The translations under genes were made by a program, and so were the position numbers. A stretch of 64,000 bases of DNA from Mansonella perstans (lineage: Eukaryota; Nematoda; Chromadorea; Rhabditida; Onchocercidae). The stretch is from contig JBAMDO010000167.1 in the NCBI GenBank assembly GCA_037074765.1, forward strand, positions 55,403-119,402. The letters run 5' to 3'. The notes under the pieces are model-generated. The model did not search any database, was not told the origin of the DNA, and was given only the letters and a program-made list of their open reading frames with translations. Below, one piece after another: positions 10,689 through 22,608 of the stretch. How positions within the stretch are numbered: position 1 is the stretch's first letter; every line of letters starts with the position of its first letter.

Positions 10689-13331
10689 ATTTTATTTTGT
10701 GATAACATCAGTACATGATTCTATTTTCTAAATCTGGCAATTTAGCAGTCTATCATAAAGAAATATTGGGTTCACTTCTATTATGTTGTTATTGTTGGTA
10801 ATGTAATATATACTACTGATCGATAATACAAGATAACTGGAAGAAAGTGAGTAATCTTTCCTTTTATGTTTTCCTTCTTATTATTTCGCTGTTTCTAAAC
10901 TAGTTTTCATTGGGTTCACTGCTATTATATGCGTCATTAACGATTTTTACGGGAATTCTTGTTTTATCATTTTCACCTAAGTCTTCTTTCCATTTTCTTA
11001 TCTGGTATTATTAATATATAAATATAACGATAGTTGTGATTTGATACTGGGAGCATTTATCATTGAGCAATTTCTCGTTGTCAGATTCGTCAGAACTATC
11101 CCGTAGAACCTGTCATTTGTTAATTGGGAATTATCGGCAGTTCATTTTATCCAGGTCATCTGTATTTCTTATCTAATAACTTTTTGCAAAATTTGTACAC
11201 AGTTGTTTCTCTAAAAAAATTGATTCTATATGATAAAAATTGTTTTTATGATGATTTTTGTTCTCTTACGCTAAAGTTTATCAATTCTATCTCTGCTTAA
11301 AAATAACTCTTGATAAATAATATCAGATATAAATTTGAAATGAAATTTCTAATTTCTAAAACAAATATTACTGTTATTTAGTTTTTGATGAATTATCAAA
11401 TGAACTGTACACACACACATTTTGTTCGTTAACTAGTCTTATCAATAATAGTTTCAAAATGACAACAATTTTTTTTTTTAATCTATCACCAGTCCTTACT
11501 GTAGGCAATAATTTATTGTATTATTTGAACGTTTTATATTTCCATTTATTTTATTTTTTTCAATGTCTCATTTCTGTTCGGTTCCACTTTTTTTTCATTT
11601 TTTAAAAATTTTTTTTCATTTTAAATTTTGCCATCAGTAAGGTATCGTTAATTTTACATTGTGATATTTCTATGTCTGCCTTATGTACAACTAATAATAT
11701 TTCCATTAAAAGCTTGAAATTTCTTATTTCACTTTTCTGTTTTTCCAAACGTTAGTTAATCGAAAGTTTTTGTTCTTTTTTTCGTTTCTCCTAAATGTCT
11801 CTTTAAATTATTTCAAAAATTCCTATTGTAATGATTATTTTTTAAACTTTTCTATAACCAGTATGACAACTTTGGTTATCGAATGACTTCAAGGATAAAA
11901 TTAATAATTTTTTGTTAATTTGAAAGTAAACTTTAGTTAAAATTTACTGATGTATTATGTATTGGAAATTTGATGTAACAGGGAGATACAAAAAGAGGAG
12001 GAAATAATTTTAATTGAAAAATTAATTTAGATTTCATCAGAGTATTATTTATTATTTTAGCTTGAAAGAAAAATCAAAATGCGACAAATTTTTTGCTCTC
12101 TTTACTGTCATCTTCTATTTCAATAGTTGTTCGCGTCCGTGGAACAGTGCTTTGTAAATTTGAAGCACTACTCTCGTAAGCTTGCATTAATATTTAATTA
12201 TATTTAAGAAATAGAAAAAAACACAAATCCTAAAATATATGATTAATTAGAAGAAACTTTGTTATAATATATCTGTGTACTTTGAACCGATACTTGTATT
12301 ATTATTATTAACTTACCCATTATTCATTCGTTATTTTACTAAGTTTTGACAATTGAAGTATGAATAAAATAGGAATTAAAATTGTTATGCTAAATTTTAG
12401 TATGACAATTTTGAATCATAAAATTTAATTTGCTCAAATAATTTTAATTCAGTGATTTGTGAGAACTTCAAAATTCTAAAGACTGTAATTGTGACAATGC
12501 AATGGTGAATTGAAAATAAAAGCGGGAGCTGTTTTCCATTTTAAAGTTTATTTTGAAATCATTAGAATTTATTTTTTTTTCAGTCGTATGATTTGATGTT
12601 ATAAATAAAGGGAAAAGAAAGCTTTAGAAATTATTGTCCCCAAATATGTCCCAGTATCTTTATAATGTTCTGTAAAAAAAACTTTAGAATCTTTTTTTTT
12701 TGGTTTTGGGACAAATAATTATGCTTTGTTTTATAGCATTGATATTTTTAAAAAAAATTTTTGGAGCATTAAAAATTTTCAAATCTACTGATTTCATTGA
12801 TTATTCAATTTTTTAAGTTTCGTGATTTTTTTTTCTATATTTTCAAATTGCATTTCATTGATTATTTTGTTGAATAAGAATGTTTATTACATTTTCTGAT
12901 CCTCTTAACTTTGTATGTCTAATAGTATTATCTCTATATCCATATTAGTATAAGTTAGAAATTTGTATTTATAAATTGTATTTTATAATTTACAAAAATT
13001 TATGTAAATTAGTAGTTACAAGTTTGCATTGCTATTGTTATTCAATAATTGTTTCCAAATTGCCGATTTGTTTTTGTTTGCTAATTCTGAATGAGGTTTT
13101 TTCTTTTTTTTCTTCATCATATTAACTTTTTTATTTCCAACTATTATTATTTCACTGATTTGTAAATTGAGAAAATTTTAAATTTTAGATATATTATTTG
13201 CTGTGAGTGAGAAACAAACGAGCAGTATTTATCAACTAGTTGTTTATAACTTTTTTTTGTATTTATCGGTTAGATCAACATTCATTTGGGAATTATCGGT
13301 GGAATTTTTGAGATTCCCTGCTAAACTATCG
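10689..13331. other. Intergenic region between POP5 and the acyl-CoA-binding gene
   Basis: 2.6 kb of AT-rich DNA with poly-T tracts. Apart from the weak minus-strand candidate described separately, no exon is convincing. 3' splice sites ending 13188 and 13273 lie before the next start codon and could be trans-splice acceptors. Confidence 0.45.
11131..12187 (-). CDS. Candidate tiny minus-strand gene (36-37 residues), unknown
   Basis: An ATG at 12187 opens a frame with non-repetitive codons: MQAYESSASNLQSTV, then PRTRTTIEIEDD. Read straight through it stops at 12074 (37 residues, ending KKFVAF). A GTAAAG donor after 12106 (phase 1) can instead join to an acceptor TACAG before 11159, giving NDLDKMNCR and a stop at 11131. 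A further open acidic stretch (SSDESDNEKLLND) lies near 11105-11060 but does not join in frame. The peptide is rich in Ser/Thr and acidic residues, with no known domain. It lies between POP5 and the acyl-CoA-binding gene on the opposite strand. It could be an unrelated open frame. Evidence is codon texture and one phase-compatible join only. Confidence 0.25.
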
Positions 13332-16033
13332 ATGCTTTCAAGTTCAATGGAACCATCTGATGAATCGATATATGATGATGCTTTTAAGGCAGCTATTGAT
13401 ATAATACAAAGTATGCCGAAAAAAGGTTATTTAATCTTGGATTTAAAATAATTAATTAATTAATTGTTAACTTTAATATTATGAATGCACTGAAATGTAT
13501 CCTCATGCTTACTAATGAATTAAAATAATCTTGCAATAATAATTTTTTTTAAATAAATTTTCAGGTTTGATAAGCATTTCGGTTAATCAGAAACTACGAT
13601 TTTATTCATTATTCAAGCAGGGAATGAATGGAGAATGTGATATACCATGTCCACCACTTTGGCACACTGTTGATCGGATGAAATGGTAACTTTGGCATAC
13701 TGTATTGACCGGATGAAATGGTTTTTTGCTTTATCTTAGAAGTGAAGTAGTGAAAGTTAGCATTAACATCCGGAAATAATTCTTGAAAGTAAATTTTTTC
13801 TTCTCTTAGTTTTTGATATTCTAGTTCTAGAGCTGAGCTACTTAATAAAATTATTAATTGGATTTTCATTCATTCCGATAAAATAGTTATTTTTCAAAAT
13901 AGGCGCGCTTGGAATGCTCTCGGATCAATGGGTTCATTGGAAGCGAAAAAAACTTATATTAGCGAATTGAAGAAAATTATTGACCATGTACTGCATGAGT
14001 ATGATATAGCAGAAATGACAAACAAATACGATGAGCGAATGAAAGAGTTTCTGAAAGAAAAACTTACTATCCTTGGATATGGTAATTTTTTTCTTTTGGA
14101 ATTATTAAATTGTCTATAAAAAAATACATTTCAATTTCCTAAGTCATTCTTCTTTCTTCAATAATCGAATAAAATCTTTCTGTTCGAAAATTAGGAATTG
14201 TTTCATTTGTTACTGAAAACCGGTTCTTCTTTACTGTAATCTATTTTCTGTAATTATGTTTGAGTGTAATTATGTTAATATAATTACATTTTTTTCTTTT
14301 ACTGTAATTTTTTTTTTTTTACTGTTTGAAAAATTATTTATTTTTTTAGATGTAAACGGCTTAGAAAGAATGAACCAAAATTTGGATGACTGTAGAAAGC
14401 AATCGTACAATTTGGCTACGGAAAACTACGATATGAGAAAGCATATTGTGAGTTTATAAGATTTGAAGTAACTTTCAACTATTTATAAAGCGAAGAGAAG
14501 AGAGAAAATGTTAGTTAAGACAGTACAAAAAAAAGTCAGCAACCAAAACCATCCGGCCCTTTTCCCCTCATTTCTTTCCCTAAAATTTTATTAATTAGTT
14601 AATGTATGAGCTTAAAAAAAGTTAATTTGTAAAGTGTCATGCGCTTTAAATAGATAATACCTGAATATGAAATATAATGGTCAAAAAATTCAAATGTACG
14701 AGTAGAGATAAATACTTGGCAGTTATTTCAAAATAAGGTTGAGAATTTTTATCAACTGACCAATATTTGTATGAAATTTCAAAACTATCGTCAACTTCTT
14801 TTGTGGTCTGTGATCATCATTAGGATACATGTGACATAGAATAATTGAGTTATCTTGGTAATTCTGGAATGGACATATTTATGAAAAATTTCAGGATAGA
14901 TTTTTCAATAGTTATAACTTCTAAGTTAAAAGCTAAAAAGTATTACGTTTTAAATCATTCATCATGACATAATTAATTGTAACAGTTACAAAGCAATTGT
15001 GGAACTAATGAATTATCCGATCAATGTTCAGAATCGAGCACATCTACCGCAGAATATGTTGATGCAATTTGCTGCAGCTGTGTAAGTTATTTTGAATTTC
15101 TCATGTTACATTTAAAATAATTGACTTACTATATGAAGATGAATATCACTTATATTAAGGCTTATTTTAATATCTGGACTAAACTACTAGTGATAAATTG
15201 CTATGATTTTGTAACAAAATATACTACGATGTTAATTTTTAAAAAATTTATTCTCTTTAGGAGCCATGCATTTTTTGCAAAGAACAAGCATCTAATCAAA
15301 GGTAAATAAATCTCATAAATTCCAGATTTCAATCTTTTTCCCTTTTTTTTTTTACATCATCGGAGATATACATTGCATTATAGCATCAGAGAAAACAAGT
15401 ATCCGTTAGTGATAACATCAACTTTGGTAGTTTTGATATGTATATTTGTAAATCGGAAAAAATTCAGCAGCTCAAATTTTTTGACCGATTTCGATTAACG
15501 ATAATGAGTGATAAAATTTAAGGAATATTTGACTATGCTAGATTAAAGCATAGATTATTGAATTAATATTACTTACTTGATTTTTAATCACTCAGATTTC
15601 TGTTGTTGTAAAATCATGCTAAGTTTTATAGAGGACTACTGCAATATATATTGTAGTTGTAGTTGTTATATTTGTATACTTTTTTTCAAATATTTACCAA
15701 TTGTCGTTGAATTGTTATCAGAAAATGAAATTGAAAGATATTTGGAGGAAAAGAACATTTATTCCATTGCAATAATATATGTATTAAATTGATTGCAGAA
15801 TGAATCAAGTGGATGGTTGTTATTCGTTCTCTTCTGTTTTCAATTCAGAAAATCTGAAAATATTAATGCAACGACATTTGAAGATAATCATCAGTTTATT
15901 GATGTATCTAAGACGTTTATTTATTACATTTCTATCGAATTTTAAAGGATACATTGAAAATCGATGGAAATTGACAGTTTTTATAATCATACTGCCAATT
16001 ATTGCTCATTTTATTATGGTTTATTTGTATTAG
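13332..16033 (+). CDS. maa-1: Tail-anchored acyl-CoA-binding protein (MAA-1/ACBD5 type)
   Basis: Binds long-chain acyl-CoA and is anchored to a membrane. Relatives are C. elegans MAA-1 (endosomal recycling) and mammalian ACBD5 (peroxisome-ER contact). Exons 13332-13425, 13565-13685, 13903-14081, 14350-14447, 14986-15081, 15261-15301, 15799-16033 join in frame to 287 residues. The ACB domain spans about residues 14-105: DDAFKAAIDIIQSMP, then KLRFYSLFKQG (family FYxLYKQ), RMKWRAWNALGSM and EAKKTYISELKKII. A charged, probably coiled-coil region follows, then a Cys-rich stretch with five Cys in 11 residues (CCSCEPCIFC, about 192-201). The last 20 residues are a hydrophobic anchor (LTVFIIILPIIAHFIM then VYLY). 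An ATG 15 nt downstream (13347) is an equally possible start. The exon 2 donor is tandemly duplicated (13657-13724). Family certain, ortholog name likely. Confidence 0.9.
13657..13724 (+). repeat. 34-bp tandem duplication across the exon 2 donor of the acyl-CoA-binding gene
   Basis: The last about 29 nt of exon 2 plus the GT donor (13657-13689) are repeated, diverged, at 13690-13724. The second copy also has a GT after GATGAAATG. Using that donor would put TAA in frame directly after the first copy, so only the first donor gives protein. Confidence 0.85.
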
Positions 16034-17109
16034 AAATCAATGATAGTTTAAAATTAACGTTCACCGTTATATTTCTTTTGCTATTATGTACTATCGAATT
16101 ATCGATTGCTTAAGGATATCTATTACTTATTTTGTAATCTTTTTATGAAACAAACATCGTGCATACTGAAAGTTTTCTTTGGTCCAATTGGACTAAAATC
16201 TTACCGTCATACAAATGCTCACTTCTATGCTTCAATAGGAAATCTGCACAGAGCATAACCAAATCAATCAATGTTAAACTATGTGCATTTTCGGGGAAAA
16301 AAACTGGAAATTTCGGGATCATCCCGAGAAACTTACACCTGGATATGTCCACCATTAGGTATTAGTTTATGCAAATTATATTTAATCAACAAAATAATAT
16401 AATGCAGGTAAAAAGAAATACAATAACCTTGAAATCTTTGCGCATAGCATTCATTCATATAATTATTATGCGCCAAAAATGAATGAACTGTGCGAAAATC
16501 AATAAACTAATAATTAATGAATTTTGTCAAGTTAGTCAATAATTATTACGTGTCCATAAAATGATTCAAGTAAACTGCTCTAAATATCACTTGGGCTAAG
16601 CTATTCGTGCATCCTGGTAAGTTATTCGTGCATCCCGCTTAGTTCTTGCTCATCCTGTTAGCTTTTACTTCATATCCCTCATATGTACAAAATTTTGTGT
16701 GATGATCACTTCAATTGATTGATATCGCTAAGTAGCAAGCAACTTGAATCACTTTGTTTGGTATCAATGTGCAAAACATGAGATCACAAGTATTACTTTC
16801 AAAATTTTTTGTTGTACTAAATCATGTGATGTGGAAGTTACCGGGATTTCCTGATGTAAGAGTTCTAAGAGTAACCTGATGAGTATGGTTTTTAAACATT
16901 TGATTTTAAAATGTTTGGATACAAGATTTAATGATTAATAATAAATAAACAAATATAGGAGAGGAATTTTCCATTGGATTTTGCATGATACATTATCGAT
17001 TTCATCTTCCTACACTTACGTGATTTTATAACTCGTTTTCGTTCACTTGATCGTTATTACTCGTTAATACACTTTAATCAGTTTTTTTTTTTTTTATCAC
17101 ACTAGTCAG
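16034..17109. other. Intergenic region with an unexplained GC-richer segment
   Basis: 16145-16365 is less AT-rich than its surroundings and open in several frames on both strands (plus 16145 and 16159, minus 16355). I could not splice it to either neighbour in frame. 16606-16660 has degenerate copies of an about 18-bp unit (TTATTCGTGCATCC). A clean 3' splice site ends at 17109. Confidence 0.4.
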
Positions 17110-17144
17110 GACGTGAAGTAAATTTGTGGCAATCTGCTCTTATC

Positions 17145-18621
17145 ATGATGGAATCATCATCGATAAGTACAGCCGATACAACTATGACGCTTCCAATTCG
17201 TGACAAATGCATTAAAGGTAATTATAAATTATTTAGTATTCATAATTATCAAAAATTTCTTTATATGAATATCATAATCTCTATCCATATCATTTTATCG
17301 TTTATATGCAAAATATGCTTATGTAAATATCATATGATATTCATGCTAAAAGAATTTTTAATTTAAATTTATTATATTAGAAATATGAATATGAAATATA
17401 TGTCTGTTTATTATATTATCTCTGAAAGAAAAGTATGAACTATAGATTATGATTACATTTTTAAATTCATTACAAGAATACTTCTAATATGAAAGCATCA
17501 AATTATTATAATAATATCATATATATTTTGTAGATGCAAATGTACAGTTGTTGTTAACGAAAATTGATAATTTGGAGAAAATGAAAGGCAAAGTTAGTGA
17601 AATGTTGCTGAATGTTATTGATAAACGAATAGCATATCCAAAGATAATTAGTTCATGCGTTTTTGAAGCTGGAAAATTTAGAGTGAAAAGAATGGTTAGT
17701 TTTTCTCTTTTAAATTGGAAGTTTCCTTTTAGTTAATTTAAAGACGAAGATTATACTAAAGACTAAATCCAGAAGTCATTTTGTGGATTCCTTTACTCAT
17801 ACTATTTAAACTAGATTTCAAATCTGATAAAAAGAAGTAAATCTCACGAATTGTATAATGAATTATTGAAATGAAAATTTGCTTTTCCTATTCTTTAAGA
17901 GAAAAGTTTCTTTATATGGGAGTTTTATGATTTAAACTAGTTTCATTGAATGCTGTATTGTATAGATAGTATGACTTTATGACAATTAATGAAAAGAATA
18001 TGGCTTGAGTTATCACATTTATGAATTTAAGCGTTTTTTTAGCGATAATTTTTGTCTACTGAGATATTGATATATGCATAAACAAAGCATCACATATCGA
18101 TAGATGAATAGACATTGTTACTGTGGCGTGCTTTGTCTTTTTCCGTAGATATGATGGTTTGGGTATTCATAGTATATATTTTATATGAAATATTTTAAAC
18201 GAAGATAACAGTGAATACAGTGATGTAGTTGAAGCAATTTATTATTATATCAACAAGGAGTGAGAAAGATTAATAAAGTTAACAAAATATCATTAAGTTT
18301 TGTGCGGCATTTAATAAAATGAAAACAGGAAGAAGCGGAATTAATTTGGCAAACAGAATCTACGGAAAAAAAAGAAGTTGAAAAGATGCTAGAAATAATT
18401 AATAAAATGAAAGAAACTGAGAAGGAAAATGAAGCATTTGTACACCGTCTCGAAGAGGTCTGTTTGTTTAAGTTTCACTTTCTCTTGCATTCCTAGTTCA
18501 ATTATTTGTTCAGGTTGTTTTTTATATTAGAGAATATTTTTTTCAGTTGAAGAAGCAAAACAGTTATCTTGAAGAAGTCGTTAAAAAAAACGATGAAATT
18601 ATCAGGAATATGAGTTTTTGA
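17145..18621 (+). CDS. Predicted coiled-coil protein, 145 residues, function unknown
   Basis: Four exons join in frame: 17145-17217, 17534-17694, 18329-18457, 18547-18621. I chose the ATG at 17145 because a good 3' splice site (CACTAGTCAG) ends 36 nt upstream and no exon before it can be joined in frame, so this looks like a trans-spliced first exon. The N-terminus is Ser/Thr-rich (MMESSSISTADTTMTLPIRD). A first helical region follows (LLLTKIDNLEKMKGKVSEML), then a conserved-looking middle (DKRIAYPKIISSCVFEAGK). The second half is a strong charged coiled coil (EKKEVEKMLEIINKMKETEK, then HRLEELKKQNSYLEEVVKK). No membrane segment or catalytic motif. It follows the acyl-CoA-binding gene by 1.1 kb on the same strand. 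It could be a small subunit of a coiled-coil complex, but I do not recognise the family. Confidence 0.75.
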
Positions 18622-20389
18622 TTATTCATTGTATTCTCAGTTCCGATCGTGTTTTCGATATTTTATCAATTGTATCAATTGTATTTTGGTTTTACTTGAT
18701 TTTTACTTACATCAAAAAAGAAAATTTATTGGCATTTAGTTCCTGTAAAATAATTACAAATTAAAGGACGAGAAATATTTAGCTTTAAATCATTAACGCT
18801 CAAGAAAGTAATTCTGTTGATGATATAGGAAGCAGATGTTTTGATTATTAGTATTCTTCAATTGTCTTGCTGATAGGGTTATACTATACTGTATCACCAA
18901 ATATATTATTGTATAGTTGCTATCTATCAGTTAATTATTTTTTTTTTTTGAATTCAGCTAGTATTCGATTAAGATATCATACAATATATGGAATATAATT
19001 GAATTACTGCATTTCAGATATTTTTCAATTAGAGCTATAAATTTCATATTTTATGCAATGTATACAATTGCCTATAATTGCTATATTATGCTTTTTAGTC
19101 ATTGGAATTTTCATTTTTCAATTTCGTTACTGACTAATGTAAAGCATTTATTATATATTGATGATTCCTCGAAGCTTTTCTTATCATAAAATTGAAATTT
19201 TCAAATGCATAATTTAAGTTAGAATTTTGAGTTGGAATTTTTGAATATACAAATTTCATGCGAATTTTTGAATATACAAATTTCATGCGAATGCATTATA
19301 TTTAAGCAGCTTCCAGGAAATTATCGATTATGGAGGGAAGAAAAAAGAGACTGGATGGATTAGTTATTTTTAAAATATGAATTTGAAAAGATATTAGATG
19401 AAAGAATAATTGACAAGAAAATATTTTCAATTTAAATCATTTTGATTAATGATTTTTATTATTAATCATTATTGATTTGAATTGAAATTATTCATTTCTA
19501 AATCATTGGAGAGAAACCTGAATATAATAATGCTTGATAAATAATGATAATCCATATCGAATATTTTATAGCTAAATAAAATGAAAATTTCTTAATTTCT
19601 TCATATGACATTTCCTTGTATTTATATTTGTCACCATAATTTTTCCCTATTTCAAGGTATTTGATTTAAATGATAATCAATTGTTAATCTTTGGTTTTTA
19701 TATTTGTAAATTGCACTTGGACCGTCCAGTGTTTATTTCATTTTTAAATTCCATCAAATTTTGCTACAAGGTGGTATTCTGAATTCATAGATAAATTTCT
19801 TGCTGCTATAATTTGTAAATGTATGTTAAATTATTTTTGAAACTGAGAACAATGATGCCATATATGTTTCATGTTTTATTGCTAATTTAAAATATCTTAA
19901 TTTCTTTTAAATTTCAATAAATCAGATTTCATATATTTCATTTGAGTATTAATAAGAATTGGTTGTGTTTTACCAGGAATTATTATTCATTTTATTTTAT
20001 TGTCAACATCGTATGAAGTACACTGAATTTTTTTTTTCGATATTACTTTTTTGTTTTTTTTTTTTTTGGTAATTACTTTAATGGAATTTCCTCATATCAG
20101 AATAATTTTAAGAATGGATAGGGAAATTAAGCTTATTGATTTTCAGTTTTGACATTTCGTTATTTCTGTTTTTTTTTCTTTTCTAAGTTGATTCTTTTTT
20201 TTTACGAATTATTGTAATGCTTATAGGACGAAATCATATGTAGTTTTTTATTTATGTATCAAATTTTAATAATTCCATATGTACTGATTACTTTGTTTTT
20301 TTTTTTTTTTTTTGTTCTCCGTATGTGTAAAATTATTCAAAGGTCCAATTGGTAATGCTTTTGACCTGAAAGAATGATTTTTTTTTTAG
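18622..20389. other. Intergenic region upstream of vha-14
   Basis: AT-rich DNA with long poly-T runs. A perfect 29-30 bp tandem duplication (TTTTTGAATATACAAATTTC core) lies at about 19233-19291. A 3' splice site (TTTTTTTAG, ending 20389) lies 45 nt before the next ATG. No other exon seen. Confidence 0.5.
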
Positions 20390-20434
20390 GTACAAATATA
20401 ATCTAGTAGAAATAAACGAAATTGTCAACTTACG

Positions 20435-22608
20435 ATGTCTGGAAATACAAAAGATCGTATTGCTGTATTCCCATCTCGAATGTTGGTTTTTCATTAAAAT
20501 TTTATTGTTTTTTAATTTAATAATTTATATTATTTACTTACTATTGTTTCATTATCAAATTACAAATGCATATTGAAACGAGGAATTTAATCTAGTCTAA
20601 TTTATTATCTAGACAATAATAGCATTACTTTGTACTACATAAGCTGATAGCCTTAAATATTTTTTTAAATTTATTTTCTTGATACTTGAAATTTGCAATA
20701 TAAAATGCATTGATAGAAAGTTATTATTCAACATGGATATATATTATCGAAGTTTTAAGTTTTGACAAAAGTTTATTTTTGCATAGAATGTTAAAGAGAG
20801 GTACCACATTAACATTAAGTAGAATTTATTATAAAGAGAACAAAACGGAACAAACTTTAATTTATCTAAAATAATTGAAGGATTATTTTAGGGCTCAGAC
20901 CATGATGAAAGCTCGCTTAAAAGCTGCTCAAAAAGGACATAGCTTATTGAAGAAGAAAGCTGACGCATTGAATGTGCGCTTTCGTGCAATTTTAGGGAAG
21001 ATTGTGGAGGTTTCTTCAAAAATTTTTCCGTTTTTTTGAAAATAACTGTCCGGAAACTTAGTGTTCCTTTTATCCGGAAGCATAAATCTCAATCTTTCTG
21101 TTCAATATTGGTTTCAGTTTTGAAGTGTTCTCTATCAATTTATTTTTTATCAAATTTTTTTCATTGTTTTTCTTCTGCGAAAAGATGATTTAATGATTTA
21201 AAGAATAAGAATTTGATGGGCGAAGTGCTTCGTGAAGCAAGTTTTTCATTAGCAAAAGCTAAATTCACTGCTGGGGATTTCTCACATGTCGTTATCCAGA
21301 ATGTCTCACGTGCTCAACATCGCGTGCTCATGAAAACGGAAAATGTTGTAGGTTTGTGTAAATTGAGCTTATAAAGGCATGTTATTTTTATAATATTAAA
21401 ATGATTTGGTTATCCCGTCTCATGTGGAATATATCCATGTATAATCATGGATATACCTATGTGAGGGCCTTGTAAAAGTCATTCTTACTAAGGAAAAAAA
21501 AATTTCTTATCAGTGTGTATTTCGGGAAATTTTGAGTTTTTTCCATAAATCATTGACTAATTTCTGCAGGAGGAAGGTAAATGGTTAAGAGAAAGAAAAA
21601 AAGGTGGAAATGAAAAAATTATTAAAAAGTTGCAATCAGCGATATAGTTGTGTCGTCATTTGATGAAATTGGTTATAGGTATACTTTATCATAAAGTGGC
21701 ATATGTGTGAATTAATTGGATTTGAAAAACTTTCAGGTGTATTTCTACCAATTTTTGCTTCACATATCGATGGACCCGATACATACGATTTGACCGGTTT
21801 GGGTAAAGGTGGCGCAAATATCACGGCATTAAAAAAAAATTATAGTCGTGCAGTGGAATTGTTGGTTGAATTGGCAACATTGCAGACATGCTTTATAACT
21901 TTGGACAATGCTATTAAAATTACTAATCGGCGTGTTAATGCTATTGAACATGGTTTGTTACCGTGTTGATTTTCTTTCATGAGTGTAAAAGATACGAAGT
22001 TATTGATTATTGATATCTTCATTTGCCTTCATTTTTGATAAATTCTAAATGTACCAGAAAAAGAAAAGAAATTCTAAAAATGCTAAAAAAGAATTTAGCT
22101 GTACTATTTTGCTAGTGAGTTTATTTTTCTAGTGATTATTCCAAGAGTCGAAAATACGCTTCGGTACATTGTTACGGAATTGGATGAAATGGAACGTGAA
22201 GAGTTCTTCAGGTGAGCTAATTTAATCGAGCATTTAGTATGGATTGTCTTTCGGTGGTTGTAAGAGCGAATAATGACGATAGTCTTGCTTTTTATGTACA
22301 CAACTTTTTTTATTTAATGGCGACTATTAATCGGTAGCTTTATTTATTGATTCAGTTTTGACTATTTCATGCATAACTGCTTGCGCTGCGGTTTTTCAGC
22401 TTTCTAAATTTCGTTTATATAAAGTATGCATGTTGTTAAATTTTGTTGCAGGATGAAAAAAATACAAGCACAGAGAAAGAAGATTCGTACTGAGGCAGAA
22501 AATGCAGCCGCGGATTATCAAATGAATATGGATGCAAATAATTGTCGAAAGGAACAACCACGAAATATTCTAGAATATCAGGACGATATTCCGATTTTGT
22601 TCGCGTAA
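20435..22608 (+). CDS. vha-14: V-type proton ATPase subunit D
   Basis: Subunit D forms the central rotor shaft of the V1 sector, coupling ATP hydrolysis to proton pumping in endomembranes and some plasma membranes. Exons 20435-20481, 20892-21009, 21204-21351, 21737-21952, 22133-22211, 22452-22608 join in frame to 254 residues, matching the family length. Conserved blocks in order: [111 protein letters not shown] and [17 protein letters not shown]. The two long terminal helices that form the shaft coiled coil are both present. Exon 3 uses an unusual acceptor (TTTAAAG at 21203) without a T-rich tract, but only this join restores the protein. The coiled-coil gene precedes it by 1.8 kb on the same strand. 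Confidence 0.95.
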
